A stretch of DNA of 12,480 nt, from positions 1 to 12,480 of the forward strand of contig CAYZXK010000115.1 of assembly GCA_964482395.1 (NCBI GenBank). Direction: 5' to 3'. Numbering within the stretch: position 1 is the first letter of the stretch; the number at the start of each line of letters is the position of its first letter. Below the pieces are notes generated by a model. The model was not told the origin of the DNA, made no database searches, and saw nothing but the letters and a program-made list of their open reading frames with translations. Below are positions 1-6,848 of the stretch, piece after piece. The position numbers were made by a program, and so were the translations under genes. Origin of the DNA: CAYZXK01 sp964482395. GTDB lineage: Bacteria > Planctomycetota > Phycisphaerae > UBA1845 > Fen-1342.

Positions 1-1703
1 GTCACATCGCACAGCCCCGCCGGGGCCACCCGCTGCCATAACTTCCGATAGTCCTCCGGCAAGGCGGCGTAAAGCTCCTCGTCAAGCGGCACGTTTTGCC
101 CGCAGAACGCCAAGTCCAGCCCGGTCCAGTGACTGGTGCCCTTAACGACTCCTTCTGCCCAGACCTGGCCGCCGCCGTGTCGCCCGGTCAGGCCATCCAG
201 CCAGACCCACCCGTCGCCGAGCCGCACACTGCCGTGGATGTCATCGAAGTCGTACGGGAAGCAGCGATAACGGCAGTGTGCACCCAGAAGCTGGATCTGG
301 GCCTGGAAACGCTCCGCCGCGCTTCCCGCTTCATCCGCCCCGGCCCGGCCCGGGAGAATCCGCAGCCGCAGGTTGGCTCGGCCCCGCGGCTGGTAATCTC
401 GGAACACCGCCGCCAATGCCCCGGGCAGGTGCCCGGAACCTACAAAAGCCGGGTAACTTTGCTCGGTCGGCAACTCCAATCCGTCAACTGAGAGGTCCGC
501 ATCCAGCACATCCTCCATGCCCGGACCGATCGCTCCCCGATCATCCGGCCGGCGACTGTGCCCTGCGATCCATTCTCGGATGAACGGCTCGGCCCGGACG
601 CGAAGGCTGAAGCTGGCCGGCGACCCACGGAGCCTTGCATGGCCGGCCAGGCTGACCTGCCCGCCGGCGGCATCGTCCCGGCTGTAGCGTATTGCGGCGT
701 CCAGGTCCGCGAGCAGAAGGTAGTGCTTCTCCCAGCGCTCAGTTCTAGTCGTCGCCCATCCTGCGGACTGCTCTTCCACCGGCAGGACGCAGCGTCCGTC
801 CGTCACGTGGAGTTCAGCCAATCGGACGCCGGACCACAGCGCGGCCAGCCCCGGCTGGACACCGATGGACGGATCGGTCAACGGCCGCTCGCCCGGGCCG
901 GAGCGCCAGACCGGTTTTGCGCTGAGCACCATGCGACCCAGACGCACCCGACCGACCAAAGCCAGCTCGGAAAAGAGCCGAGCTGCCTGCTTCGAAACGA
1001 TCCGGGTCAGCGTCCGGAGATCAACCCAATCCAGCGTGACTTCCAGCTCCCCGCTGTCCGGCTTCCACTGAGCGGTCAGCAGCGGCTGGTCGGCCGCCGG
1101 CCGCCGATCGATGCGCAACCGATAATCTGACTGGGTTGGCCGGCCTTGCCCGCGCCACAGCAGCCGGCTCAGCAACACCGGCCGGTCACGCTCGATGACC
1201 ATGACTTGCAGGTCGCCGCTGGCCACTGTCAGGCTCGGCCAATTGGGCCCGCCGGCCAGGAGTGGTTCCAGGAGCTGCGGCAGGAAGTCTGGCCCGCCGG
1301 ACGACTCAGCGGTGGGTTGGTCGGCGCGGTCGAAGACCGCGTTCGCGCTCAGGTGATGGATCTCGATTGCCCGCGGCCGCAGCCAGCCGGTCAGGAGCCC
1401 CAGCCAGCCACAGTCCACCCTGGCCGACGCGATGTGCAGCAGCGGCTGGGGTGGGTAGCCGACCAGAGGTCGACCGGGCGGCGGAAAGACGATCAGGTCG
1501 GTCAGCTCCAGTCCCCGCCCGGGCAGAAGTGCGATTTGTCCCAATTCGATTTGACCCGGGTAGAAGGTTCGCAAGGCGGCCAGTACCCGGGCACGCAGTC
1601 TGGCCGGGCTGGCCAGCGTGCGATAGGTTGCCGCCGACACCAGGCTGCTGGCAAGCAGCAACCAGACCGTCCAGCGGAGGACCGCCTTTTTCCGCTTCGG
1701 CAT
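1..1703 (-). CDS. AsmA-like membrane-anchored envelope protein (C-terminus beyond left edge)
   Basis: The minus-strand frame is open from an ATG at 1703 to the window edge: 567 codons and no stop. The N-terminus is MPKRKKAVLRW followed by a hydrophobic stretch (residues about 10-26, WTVWLLASSLVSA), which fits a signal anchor with the rest outside the cytoplasm. The body is rich in beta-type stretches. Near residues 485-530 it has the pattern seen in AsmA/TamB-like proteins: DIHGSVRLGDGWVWLDGL, then GRHGGGQVWAEG, then LDEELYAALPEDYRKLW. AsmA-family proteins span the periplasm and are linked to outer-membrane lipid or protein traffic; the exact job here is unknown. ATG 1703 is the only ATG, GTG or TTG in frame after the kinase stop (19 codons upstream), and no strong ribosome binding site precedes it. 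It lies 57 bp after the kinase on the same strand, so co-transcription is likely. The family call is from remembered pattern only. Confidence 0.72.
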   Translation of the reverse strand, partial: MPKRKKAVLRWTVWLLLASSLVSAATYRTLASPARLRARVLAALRTFYPGQIELGQIALLPGRGLELTDLIVFPPPGRPLVGYPPQPLLHIASARVDCGWLGLLTGWLRPRAIEIHHLSANAVFDRADQPTAESSGGPDFLPQLLEPLLAGGPNWPSLTVASGDLQVMVIERDRPVLLSRLLWRGQGRPTQSDYRLRIDRRPAADQPLLTAQWKPDSGELEVTLDWVDLRTLTRIVSKQAARLFSELALVGRVRLGRMVLSAKPVWRSGPGERPLTDPSIGVQPGLAALWSGVRLAELHVTDGRCVLPVEEQSAGWATTRTERWEKHYLLLADLDAAIRYSRDDAAGGQVSLAGHARLRGSPASFSLRVRAEPFIREWIAGHSRRPDDRGAIGPGMEDVLDADLSVDGLELPTEQSYPAFVGSGHLPGALAAVFRDYQPRGRANLRLRILPGRAGADEAGSAAERFQAQIQLLGAHCRYRCFPYDFDDIHGSVRLGDGWVWLDGLTGRHGGGQVWAEGVVKGTSHWTGLDLAFCGQNVPLDEELYAALPEDYRKLWQRVAPAGLCDV

Positions 1704-1760
1704 GCGGCCATTCTGGCGAAGGCCGGCGGTTTCGGAAAGTTGCCGGCCCGGAGGTGGGAA

Positions 1761-4037
1761 TTATTGGGGCTGGGGCGGTCCGGCCTTGGGCAAGAGCACG
1801 TGGACGGTGGTGCCTTCGCCGGGCTGACTTTCGAGCCATATCCGGCCCCCGTGCGACTCGATGATCCGATAGGCGCGCGGCAAGCCCAGGCCCCGACGAC
1901 GACCGGCCAGACGCTGCGAGAAGAACGGATCGAAAGCCCGTTGAAAGACACTGGGAGCCATCCCGCAGCCGTTGTCCTCCACAATCACTTCCAGCAGGTC
2001 GGGCTGGATCGTGGTTTGCCAGCCGAGCACCACGGTCCCCTCGTTGGTCGCGATCGCGTCCACTGCGTTGCTGACCAGCTCGCTCAGCACGCTTTTCAGC
2101 TGCTGGCGATCAGCCAGGACCGCAGGCGAGGCGAAATTCGGCCGCTCCTCGGTGGAACGGAAGTTCTCCAGGCGCAGGCGGGTGGCCGGCAGGCCGGTCC
2201 TGGCCAGCCACTCGGCCCGCACCTCGGCCAGCAGCTCGGCCAGGTCCACCGGGGCGAGCTGAGGCGGCCGCGGACGGGCGAAGTCCAGCAACTCGCTGAC
2301 GATCCCGCTGCATTCGTCCGCCTTGGCCGCGATCGTTTGCAAAACCCGCTGGGTCTCCAAGTCCTCCACCGTCGAGATCAAGCGCTGGGCCCAACCCTTG
2401 ATGACCGTCAACGGGTTGTTGAGTTCATGAGCGGCACCTGCGGCCATCTCGGCGATCATTGACAGGGTTCGCGAACGGAGCAGCTCCGCCTGCATCTGCT
2501 GAAGCCGGCGATTGCTTTCCGCCAGATCCTCGGAGAGGCGGTGGGTGGCCGCCTGGGCATTGGCCCGCCCCAGCGCCAGCCCCAGACTAGTCAGAAACGA
2601 ACGCAGTTCCTCAGCCTCGTCGGCCAGACGTTGCCGCTCGTCGGAATCCGACAGATACACGATTCCACCGGCAACCGCCCCCTGGTGCAGTATCGGGAGC
2701 AGCCAGGCGGTGCTGGCTTCGGTTGCTCCGATCGTGGTGCCCAGCAGGCCGCGCACTGCCGGCGGCGGCTGAGTCACGATCGAATCCAGGCTCTTGACCA
2801 CCTGGGCCAGCCAGGTTGCAAGGTCCGGCGGGACGGCCCGGGTGAACTGCCGCTCCTGGTCGGCCGTCCGGTCGATCCAGCACAGGTCCACGGCAGAGGC
2901 GTTGTCCCGCACACCGAAAGCGGCTAACGGGAGACGTTGCAGAGCTGCGGCGGCGGCTTTGGCCGCGGCTCTCACCACCGCCGGCGGGTCCGCCCAGTCC
3001 GATAAGTGCAGTTCGAAATGGCTGATCGCCTTGAAATAGCGGTCAGCCGCCGCCAGCCGCCGATTGCTGGCTTCCAATTCAGCGTTCACCCGACTGAGTT
3101 CGGCATTCGCCCGGCGCAGGGCGTCCAAATAAACTCCCTGCGGGGTCTCGTGGTCCAACCCCAGCAGGGTGACGTGCTCGGCCACCTCGCCCGCCAGCGG
3201 TTCGATGGCTGCGGCCAAGGCCGTCGGGCCGAAGCCCAGCCGCTCTCCAAGCCTGGCCGAGGTCTCGTAAAAGACGTGATTGCCCGAGTAGCCGATCCGC
3301 TGCTCACGGGCGATGGTGTCCGCCAGTTGCACCAGGCTGATCAGAGACGGATTGGCAACCGAGGCCGGCAAGGCGTCCGCCGCCAGGTGATGGAGCCAGA
3401 TCGTTTCCCGCAACTCGCGGGGTAGTCGCCAACGCTCAGCCAGACGTCTCCCGGCCACGGTATGATCGGCACCGAGAATGGCCCGCTCACTGTCGGCAAT
3501 GTCACCCCGGGCGTGGTTGGCTTCCAGCGCCACCCGGTCGTAAGCCTTGGGGAAGATTGCGTCCAACGCCACCTTCCCCAGGTCGTGGAGCAGGCCCGCC
3601 ACAAAGGCCTCCTCCGGCTGGGACACCAGTTCCGGGCGGGCACGGGCCAGCCGGCGTGCGGCACACGCGACCGCCAGAGCGTGCTTCCAGAACTCCACCC
3701 GGTCGAAGGCTCGGCCCGCCCCGCCGGAGCGCTTCCCGAAACAATCGAAAATCCCGGCCGCCAGGGCGATGCTGCGTATGGTCGCCAGCCCCAGCAGCGG
3801 AATCCCCCGCTCCAGGGTGGTGACCGGCTCGCGCACGCCGTAAGCCGCCGACCGCGCCACCGAGAGAATCTTGGCCGCCAGAGACTGATCGCTGCCGACC
3901 AGCCTAACAACATCGCTGGCCGCGCTCCGATCGTCACCCGTGACCTGCAAAACCCGGACCACCACCGCCGGCAACGTCGGCAGACTGTCCAGGTAGGAAA
4001 GGACCAGCTCCGGCGAGGTTGCGCTGTGCGCAGTCAA
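1761..4037 (-). CDS. Soluble sensor histidine kinase with N-terminal HDOD domain and GAF-like region
   Basis: 758 residues from TTG 4037. Residues about 9-285 form an HDOD domain (SYLDSLPTLPAVVVRVLQ, then SDQSLAAKIL and LERGIPLLGL). It keeps HD-type residues: H119, H151-D152 in GLLHDLGKV, H192, and H216-H217. A coiled coil (about 306-335) joins a GAF-like region (about 336-490), and a second coil leads to HisKA with the phospho-acceptor H537 in AHELNNPLTVI. The ATPase domain shows the N box (ELVSNAVDAI, N657), the G1 box (VEDNGCGM, D688), FDPFF (702-706) and RGLGL (715-719). No membrane helix is visible, so the kinase is cytoplasmic; the ligand is unknown. It should autophosphorylate and pass phosphate to the regulator encoded just upstream. 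A longer frame from TTG 4079 overlaps the regulator by 29 bp and lacks a Shine-Dalgarno, so TTG 4037 is preferred. The stop is TAA. Confidence 0.93.
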   Translation of the reverse strand: MTAHSATSPELVLSYLDSLPTLPAVVVRVLQVTGDDRSAASDVVRLVGSDQSLAAKILSVARSAAYGVREPVTTLERGIPLLGLATIRSIALAAGIFDCFGKRSGGAGRAFDRVEFWKHALAVACAARRLARARPELVSQPEEAFVAGLLHDLGKVALDAIFPKAYDRVALEANHARGDIADSERAILGADHTVAGRRLAERWRLPRELRETIWLHHLAADALPASVANPSLISLVQLADTIAREQRIGYSGNHVFYETSARLGERLGFGPTALAAAIEPLAGEVAEHVTLLGLDHETPQGVYLDALRRANAELSRVNAELEASNRRLAAADRYFKAISHFELHLSDWADPPAVVRAAAKAAAAALQRLPLAAFGVRDNASAVDLCWIDRTADQERQFTRAVPPDLATWLAQVVKSLDSIVTQPPPAVRGLLGTTIGATEASTAWLLPILHQGAVAGGIVYLSDSDERQRLADEAEELRSFLTSLGLALGRANAQAATHRLSEDLAESNRRLQQMQAELLRSRTLSMIAEMAAGAAHELNNPLTVIKGWAQRLISTVEDLETQRVLQTIAAKADECSGIVSELLDFARPRPPQLAPVDLAELLAEVRAEWLARTGLPATRLRLENFRSTEERPNFASPAVLADRQQLKSVLSELVSNAVDAIATNEGTVVLGWQTTIQPDLLEVIVEDNGCGMAPSVFQRAFDPFFSQRLAGRRRGLGLPRAYRIIESHGGRIWLESQPGEGTTVHVLLPKAGPPQPQ

Positions 4038-4046
4038 GGCCCGCGA

Positions 4047-4052
4047 CCACCT
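4047..4052 (-). promoter_or_regulatory. Ribosome binding site AGGTGG deciding the kinase start
   Basis: On the minus strand AGGTGG overlaps the response regulator stop codon (TAG) and lies 9 nt before TTG 4037. That is a normal spacing. No comparable site precedes the alternative TTG at 4079. The overlap with the upstream stop suggests translational coupling between regulator and kinase. Confidence 0.5.
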
Positions 4053-4653
4053 ATGCCCGCTTGTCGACCAGCTCGACAATTCGGTTGACTAGATGCTCGA
4101 TGTCAAAAGGCTTCTGAATGAAATCGTCCGCCCCGTCGGCGAACAGCCGATCCACCTGCTCCCGATCAATCACCCCGGAGACAATGATGATTCTGACATC
4201 CTTCAGCCCTTCGTCACTCCGGATGCTCCGGCAAACCGCGTTCCCGTTGATGTCCGGCAGCATGTAGTCCAGCAGGATCACATCGGGATGAAACTCGCGG
4301 GTTCTCAGACCCGCGTCGAAACCGGTGGTCGCGGTTATCACCTCGAACCGGCCGTCGCGTTCTAGCACATCCGTCAGCATCTCGACGATGGCCGGATCAT
4401 CGTCGACCACCAGCACGCGAATCTTCCCACCCTCCAGCTCATCCAGCGGGATTGGTATATTGTTCTCTTTGAGGAACTTAATTAAGGCATCGCGGGTGAT
4501 CCGTCGAAACTTCGACCCCGGTACGCGGTAGCCGCCCAATCGTCCGCTGTCGAAGCACCGGATGATCGTCTGCTGGCTGAGGTTGCAGATCTGGGCCACC
4601 TCGCCGGTGGTAAATACCGTTTTCACCTTCCCATCCCGTTCGCGTTTGGCCAT
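4051..4653 (-). CDS. Response regulator: N-terminal MerR/excisionase-type HTH plus C-terminal receiver domain
   Basis: 200 residues. Residues about 12-65 form a MerR/excisionase-like winged helix-turn-helix (FTTGEVAQICNLSQQTIIRC, then a wing around GYRVPGSKFRRI and an ALIKFLKE helix), so it should bind DNA. Residues about 78-198 form a CheY-like receiver with the acidic pocket D84-D85-D86, phospho-acceptor D129 (VILLDYMLPD), switch residue S159 (IIIVSG) and K181 (QKPF). All catalytic receiver residues are present. The order HTH-then-REC is the reverse of the classical OmpR or NarL layout. The next gene encodes a histidine kinase, the likely partner. The start is ATG 4653, with a modest purine-rich stretch GGGGCGAG 9 nt upstream. 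Targets are unknown; self-regulation at the promoter and leader upstream is plausible but not shown. Confidence 0.93.
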   Translation of the reverse strand: MAKRERDGKVKTVFTTGEVAQICNLSQQTIIRCFDSGRLGGYRVPGSKFRRITRDALIKFLKENNIPIPLDELEGGKIRVLVVDDDPAIVEMLTDVLERDGRFEVITATTGFDAGLRTREFHPDVILLDYMLPDINGNAVCRSIRSDEGLKDVRIIIVSGVIDREQVDRLFADGADDFIQKPFDIEHLVNRIVELVDKRA

Positions 4654-4690
4654 GGCTAAGAACTCGCCCCGACGAATGTGTCCATCATAC

Positions 4691-4748
4691 AGCCAAACCG
4701 CCCGCAGCCGGTCACGCCCGGCATTCGCTATAGCTGGGCGATTTGGCT
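4691..4748 (-). promoter_or_regulatory. Structured leader element: 13-bp stem enclosing a hairpin, upstream of the response regulator
   Basis: The segments 4691-4703 and 4736-4748 are complementary over 13 positions. One pair (4698/4741) is G-U in minus-strand RNA but a C-A mismatch in plus-strand RNA, so only a minus transcript forms the full stem. Inside, 4718-4722 pairs with 4707-4711 (GCCGG/CCGGC, loop GCGUGA), and 4727-4734 is the palindrome GCTATAGC. The element ends 38 nt before the regulator start and is not followed by a U-tract, so it is not a standard intrinsic terminator. It resembles no riboswitch class that I can name. It could be a cis-regulatory leader, an RNA stability element, or a dispersed inverted repeat. 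Confidence 0.45.
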
Positions 4749-4811
4749 TTGCCGATCTGCCAAGTTTGCCTCCGCAGGTGATGTACTTTACCCATATTTC
4801 CTATGCTGCCA

Positions 4812-4840
4812 AATATAGCACATCTTGGAACTTTCGACAA
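4812..4840 (-). promoter_or_regulatory. Sigma70-type promoter for the regulator-kinase-AsmA unit
   Basis: On the minus strand there is TTGTCG (4840-4835), a 17-bp spacer, and TATATT (4817-4812). These match the -35 and -10 consensus at 4 of 6 and 5 of 6 positions with ideal spacing. The region from 4780 to 4850 is visibly AT-richer than the rest of the window. The predicted start is near 4805, giving a leader of about 150 nt before ATG 4653. The promoter begins 3 bp after the mnmG stop codon. Read-through from mnmG cannot be excluded because no terminator is seen between them. Confidence 0.6.
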
Positions 4841-4842
4841 AC

Positions 4843-6735
4843 TCAGGTCGCATGAATTACCCCATTTTTATCAGCCTCGGGACCCTTCCTGCGGCTGGTT
4901 GCTGAAAGGTAAACCAGGAGCATCGCCACGTCGGTGGGATGTATCCCGCTAACCCGAGAGGCCTGTCCGACACTGCGTGGCTGGACGGCTGACCATCGTT
5001 CGACTGCCTCACGCCGAAGATGTGGGATCCGTCCGTAATCGATCCCGGCCGGAATGAGCTGATCCTCGCACTGCCGGAATCGTTCGATCATCCGCTGCTG
5101 TCGCTTGATGTAACCGTCGTATTTAACGGCAATTAAGGCACGGCCCCACACGTCGGGCATGGCCGCGTAGGGCTTTAATTCGCGGAATTCGGATGCAAAC
5201 CGGCTGCCGTCTTCCTCGGGCCGGCAAAGCAGCTCCCATACCGAGTGGCCGCCGCAGGTCAACCGCCGGAAGAGAGCCACCAGTTCTTCCAGGTGGCGCT
5301 CGGTGCGCAAGAACTGCGCCCAGCGTCGGTCGTCGACCAGGCCGACCTCGCGGCCCAGTGGCGTCAGCCGGCTGTCGGCATTATCGTAGCGCAGATGCAT
5401 CCGATGCTCGGCCCGGGAGGTGAACATGCGATACGGCTCAGTCACGCCCCGGGTCACCAGGTCGTCGATCAGGACGCCGATGTAACCCTGGTCCCGGCCT
5501 ATGGTTATGGTGGGTTTTCCGGCTGCCAGCCGGGCAGCATTGATGCCGGCGACGATACCCTGACCACCAGCTTCCTCGTACCCGCTGGTGCCGTTGATCT
5601 GCCCGGCCAAAAACAGGCCGTGGATCTGCTTGGTCATCAAGGTGGCGTCGATCTGCTCGGGCGGCACGAAGTCATACTCGATGGCGTAGCCCCACTGGAC
5701 GATCCGGGCGTGTTCCAGACCCTCGACCATCCGGACCATTTTCTTTTGCACGTCTATGGGCAATGAGGTGCTCAGGCCATTTATGTAAATCTGGTCGCTC
5801 TCGCGTCCCTCCGGTTCGAGGAAAATCTGATGTCGCTGCTTCTCCGGGAACCGCACTACCTTCGTTTCGATGCTGGGGCAGTACCGTGGGCCGGTGGCGC
5901 TGATCTGTCCGGTGTACAGCGGAGCGCGGTCGAGGTTGGCGCGGATGAGTTCGTGAAGCTGCGGGTTGGTTGCGGTGATCCAGCAGCAGACCTGGGGCTG
6001 GTCAAGCCTTTGGGTCATGAATGAGAACGGTGCCGGTTGCGGGTCGCCCGGCTGCTCGGTCAGGCGGGTGAAATCCACGCTGTCACGAGCCAGGCGGGGG
6101 GAGGTGCCGGTCTTGAGCCGGTCGAGGCGAAGGCCCAGAGCGCGAAGCGAGTCGCTCAGCCGGGTTGCCGCGGCCTCGCCGATTCGCCCACCTGGGCACT
6201 TTTGCTGGCCGATGTGGATGAGTCCGGCCAGGAATGTTCCGGGGGCGACGACGACTGCGGCGGCTCGCAAGGTTCGGCCGTCACCGAGTTTCAGGCCGAC
6301 TATTTGGGCCCGCGTCGGGGCGGATTTGCGGGGTTCGGTCAGCAGGTGCTCGACTTCGCCCTCGATGATCGTCAGGTTGGGGCAGTTTTCCAGGTAGCCG
6401 CGCAGAATGCGGCTGTAAAGCTCGCGGTCGGCCTGAGCGCGTGGGGCCCAGACTGCCGGCCCTTTGCTCCGGTTGAGCATGCGGAACTGGATGCCAGCCT
6501 GGTCGGTGACCAGTCCCATCAATCCGCCCAGCGCGTCGATCTCGCGTACTATCTGGCCCTTGCCGATGCCGCCGACGGCGGGATTGCAGGACATTCGGCC
6601 GATGGCTTGTCGCTGGTGAGTGATCAGGCCGGTGCGGGCGCCGAGTTTGGCGGCCGCCCAGGCCGCTTCCGCCCCGGCATGTCCGCCGCCAATGACCAGT
6701 ACGTCGAAGCCGCTTGCCGCCGCCATGCACGACAT
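4843..6735 (-). CDS. mnmG: tRNA uridine-5-carboxymethylaminomethyl modification enzyme MnmG (GidA)
   Basis: 630 residues, the normal length for the family. With MnmE it installs the carboxymethylaminomethyl group on C5 of the wobble uridine (U34) of certain tRNAs, using FAD and methylenetetrahydrofolate. The sequence shows the FAD Rossmann motif VIGGGHAG (residues 14-21), CNPAVGGIGKGQIVREIDAL (50-69, with conserved C50), GTFLAGLIHIG (166-176), YCPSIETKVVRFPEK (285-299, second conserved C286), GLFLAGQINGTSGYEEAGGQ (373-392) and the C-terminal tRNA-binding region ending GQASRVSGIHPTDVAMLLV. The start may be ATG 6735 or ATG 6726 three codons later (MAAASGFDVL); neither has a clear Shine-Dalgarno. 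It is divergent from the RND gene and its partner mnmE is not in the window. It is a housekeeping gene with no sign of damage. Confidence 0.98.
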   Translation of the reverse strand: MSCMAAASGFDVLVIGGGHAGAEAAWAAAKLGARTGLITHQRQAIGRMSCNPAVGGIGKGQIVREIDALGGLMGLVTDQAGIQFRMLNRSKGPAVWAPRAQADRELYSRILRGYLENCPNLTIIEGEVEHLLTEPRKSAPTRAQIVGLKLGDGRTLRAAAVVVAPGTFLAGLIHIGQQKCPGGRIGEAAATRLSDSLRALGLRLDRLKTGTSPRLARDSVDFTRLTEQPGDPQPAPFSFMTQRLDQPQVCCWITATNPQLHELIRANLDRAPLYTGQISATGPRYCPSIETKVVRFPEKQRHQIFLEPEGRESDQIYINGLSTSLPIDVQKKMVRMVEGLEHARIVQWGYAIEYDFVPPEQIDATLMTKQIHGLFLAGQINGTSGYEEAGGQGIVAGINAARLAAGKPTITIGRDQGYIGVLIDDLVTRGVTEPYRMFTSRAEHRMHLRYDNADSRLTPLGREVGLVDDRRWAQFLRTERHLEELVALFRRLTCGGHSVWELLCRPEEDGSRFASEFRELKPYAAMPDVWGRALIAVKYDGYIKRQQRMIERFRQCEDQLIPAGIDYGRIPHLRREAVERWSAVQPRSVGQASRVSGIHPTDVAMLLVYLSATSRRKGPEADKNGVIHAT

Positions 6736-6848
6736 TCTAGCGAGCCGCGTGGCCCGGGGGTCTTCCAGGCTGACGACACGGCTGCCGGTTCACGGTACCA
6801 TTCTCGCGAGCAGCCCGATCAGGCGCGGGCAAATGCAGAACGGAAGGC

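Noticed and set aside
1502..1984. A minus-strand frame crossing the kinase-AsmA junction
   Set aside because: It overlaps the ATPase domain end and the AsmA-like N-terminus in another frame, and the product is low-complexity.
1146..2462. A 438-codon plus-strand open frame
   Set aside because: It lies opposite the AsmA-like and kinase genes. Its product is rich in Q, R, P and G with no recognisable domain, and the minus-strand frames carry clear motifs. It is a GC-rich antisense shadow.
4787..4812. A second promoter TTGGCA-16 bp-TAAAGT for the regulator
   Set aside because: The -10 match is only 4 of 6. The overlapping TTGTCG-17-TATATT is clearly better, and I cannot support two promoters.
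6726..6740. TAGAAT at the mnmG start as a -10 element giving a leaderless mRNA from ATG 6726
   Set aside because: The -10 match is good, but no -35-like sequence sits 16-18 bp upstream. It is a chance match until a transcript start is mapped.
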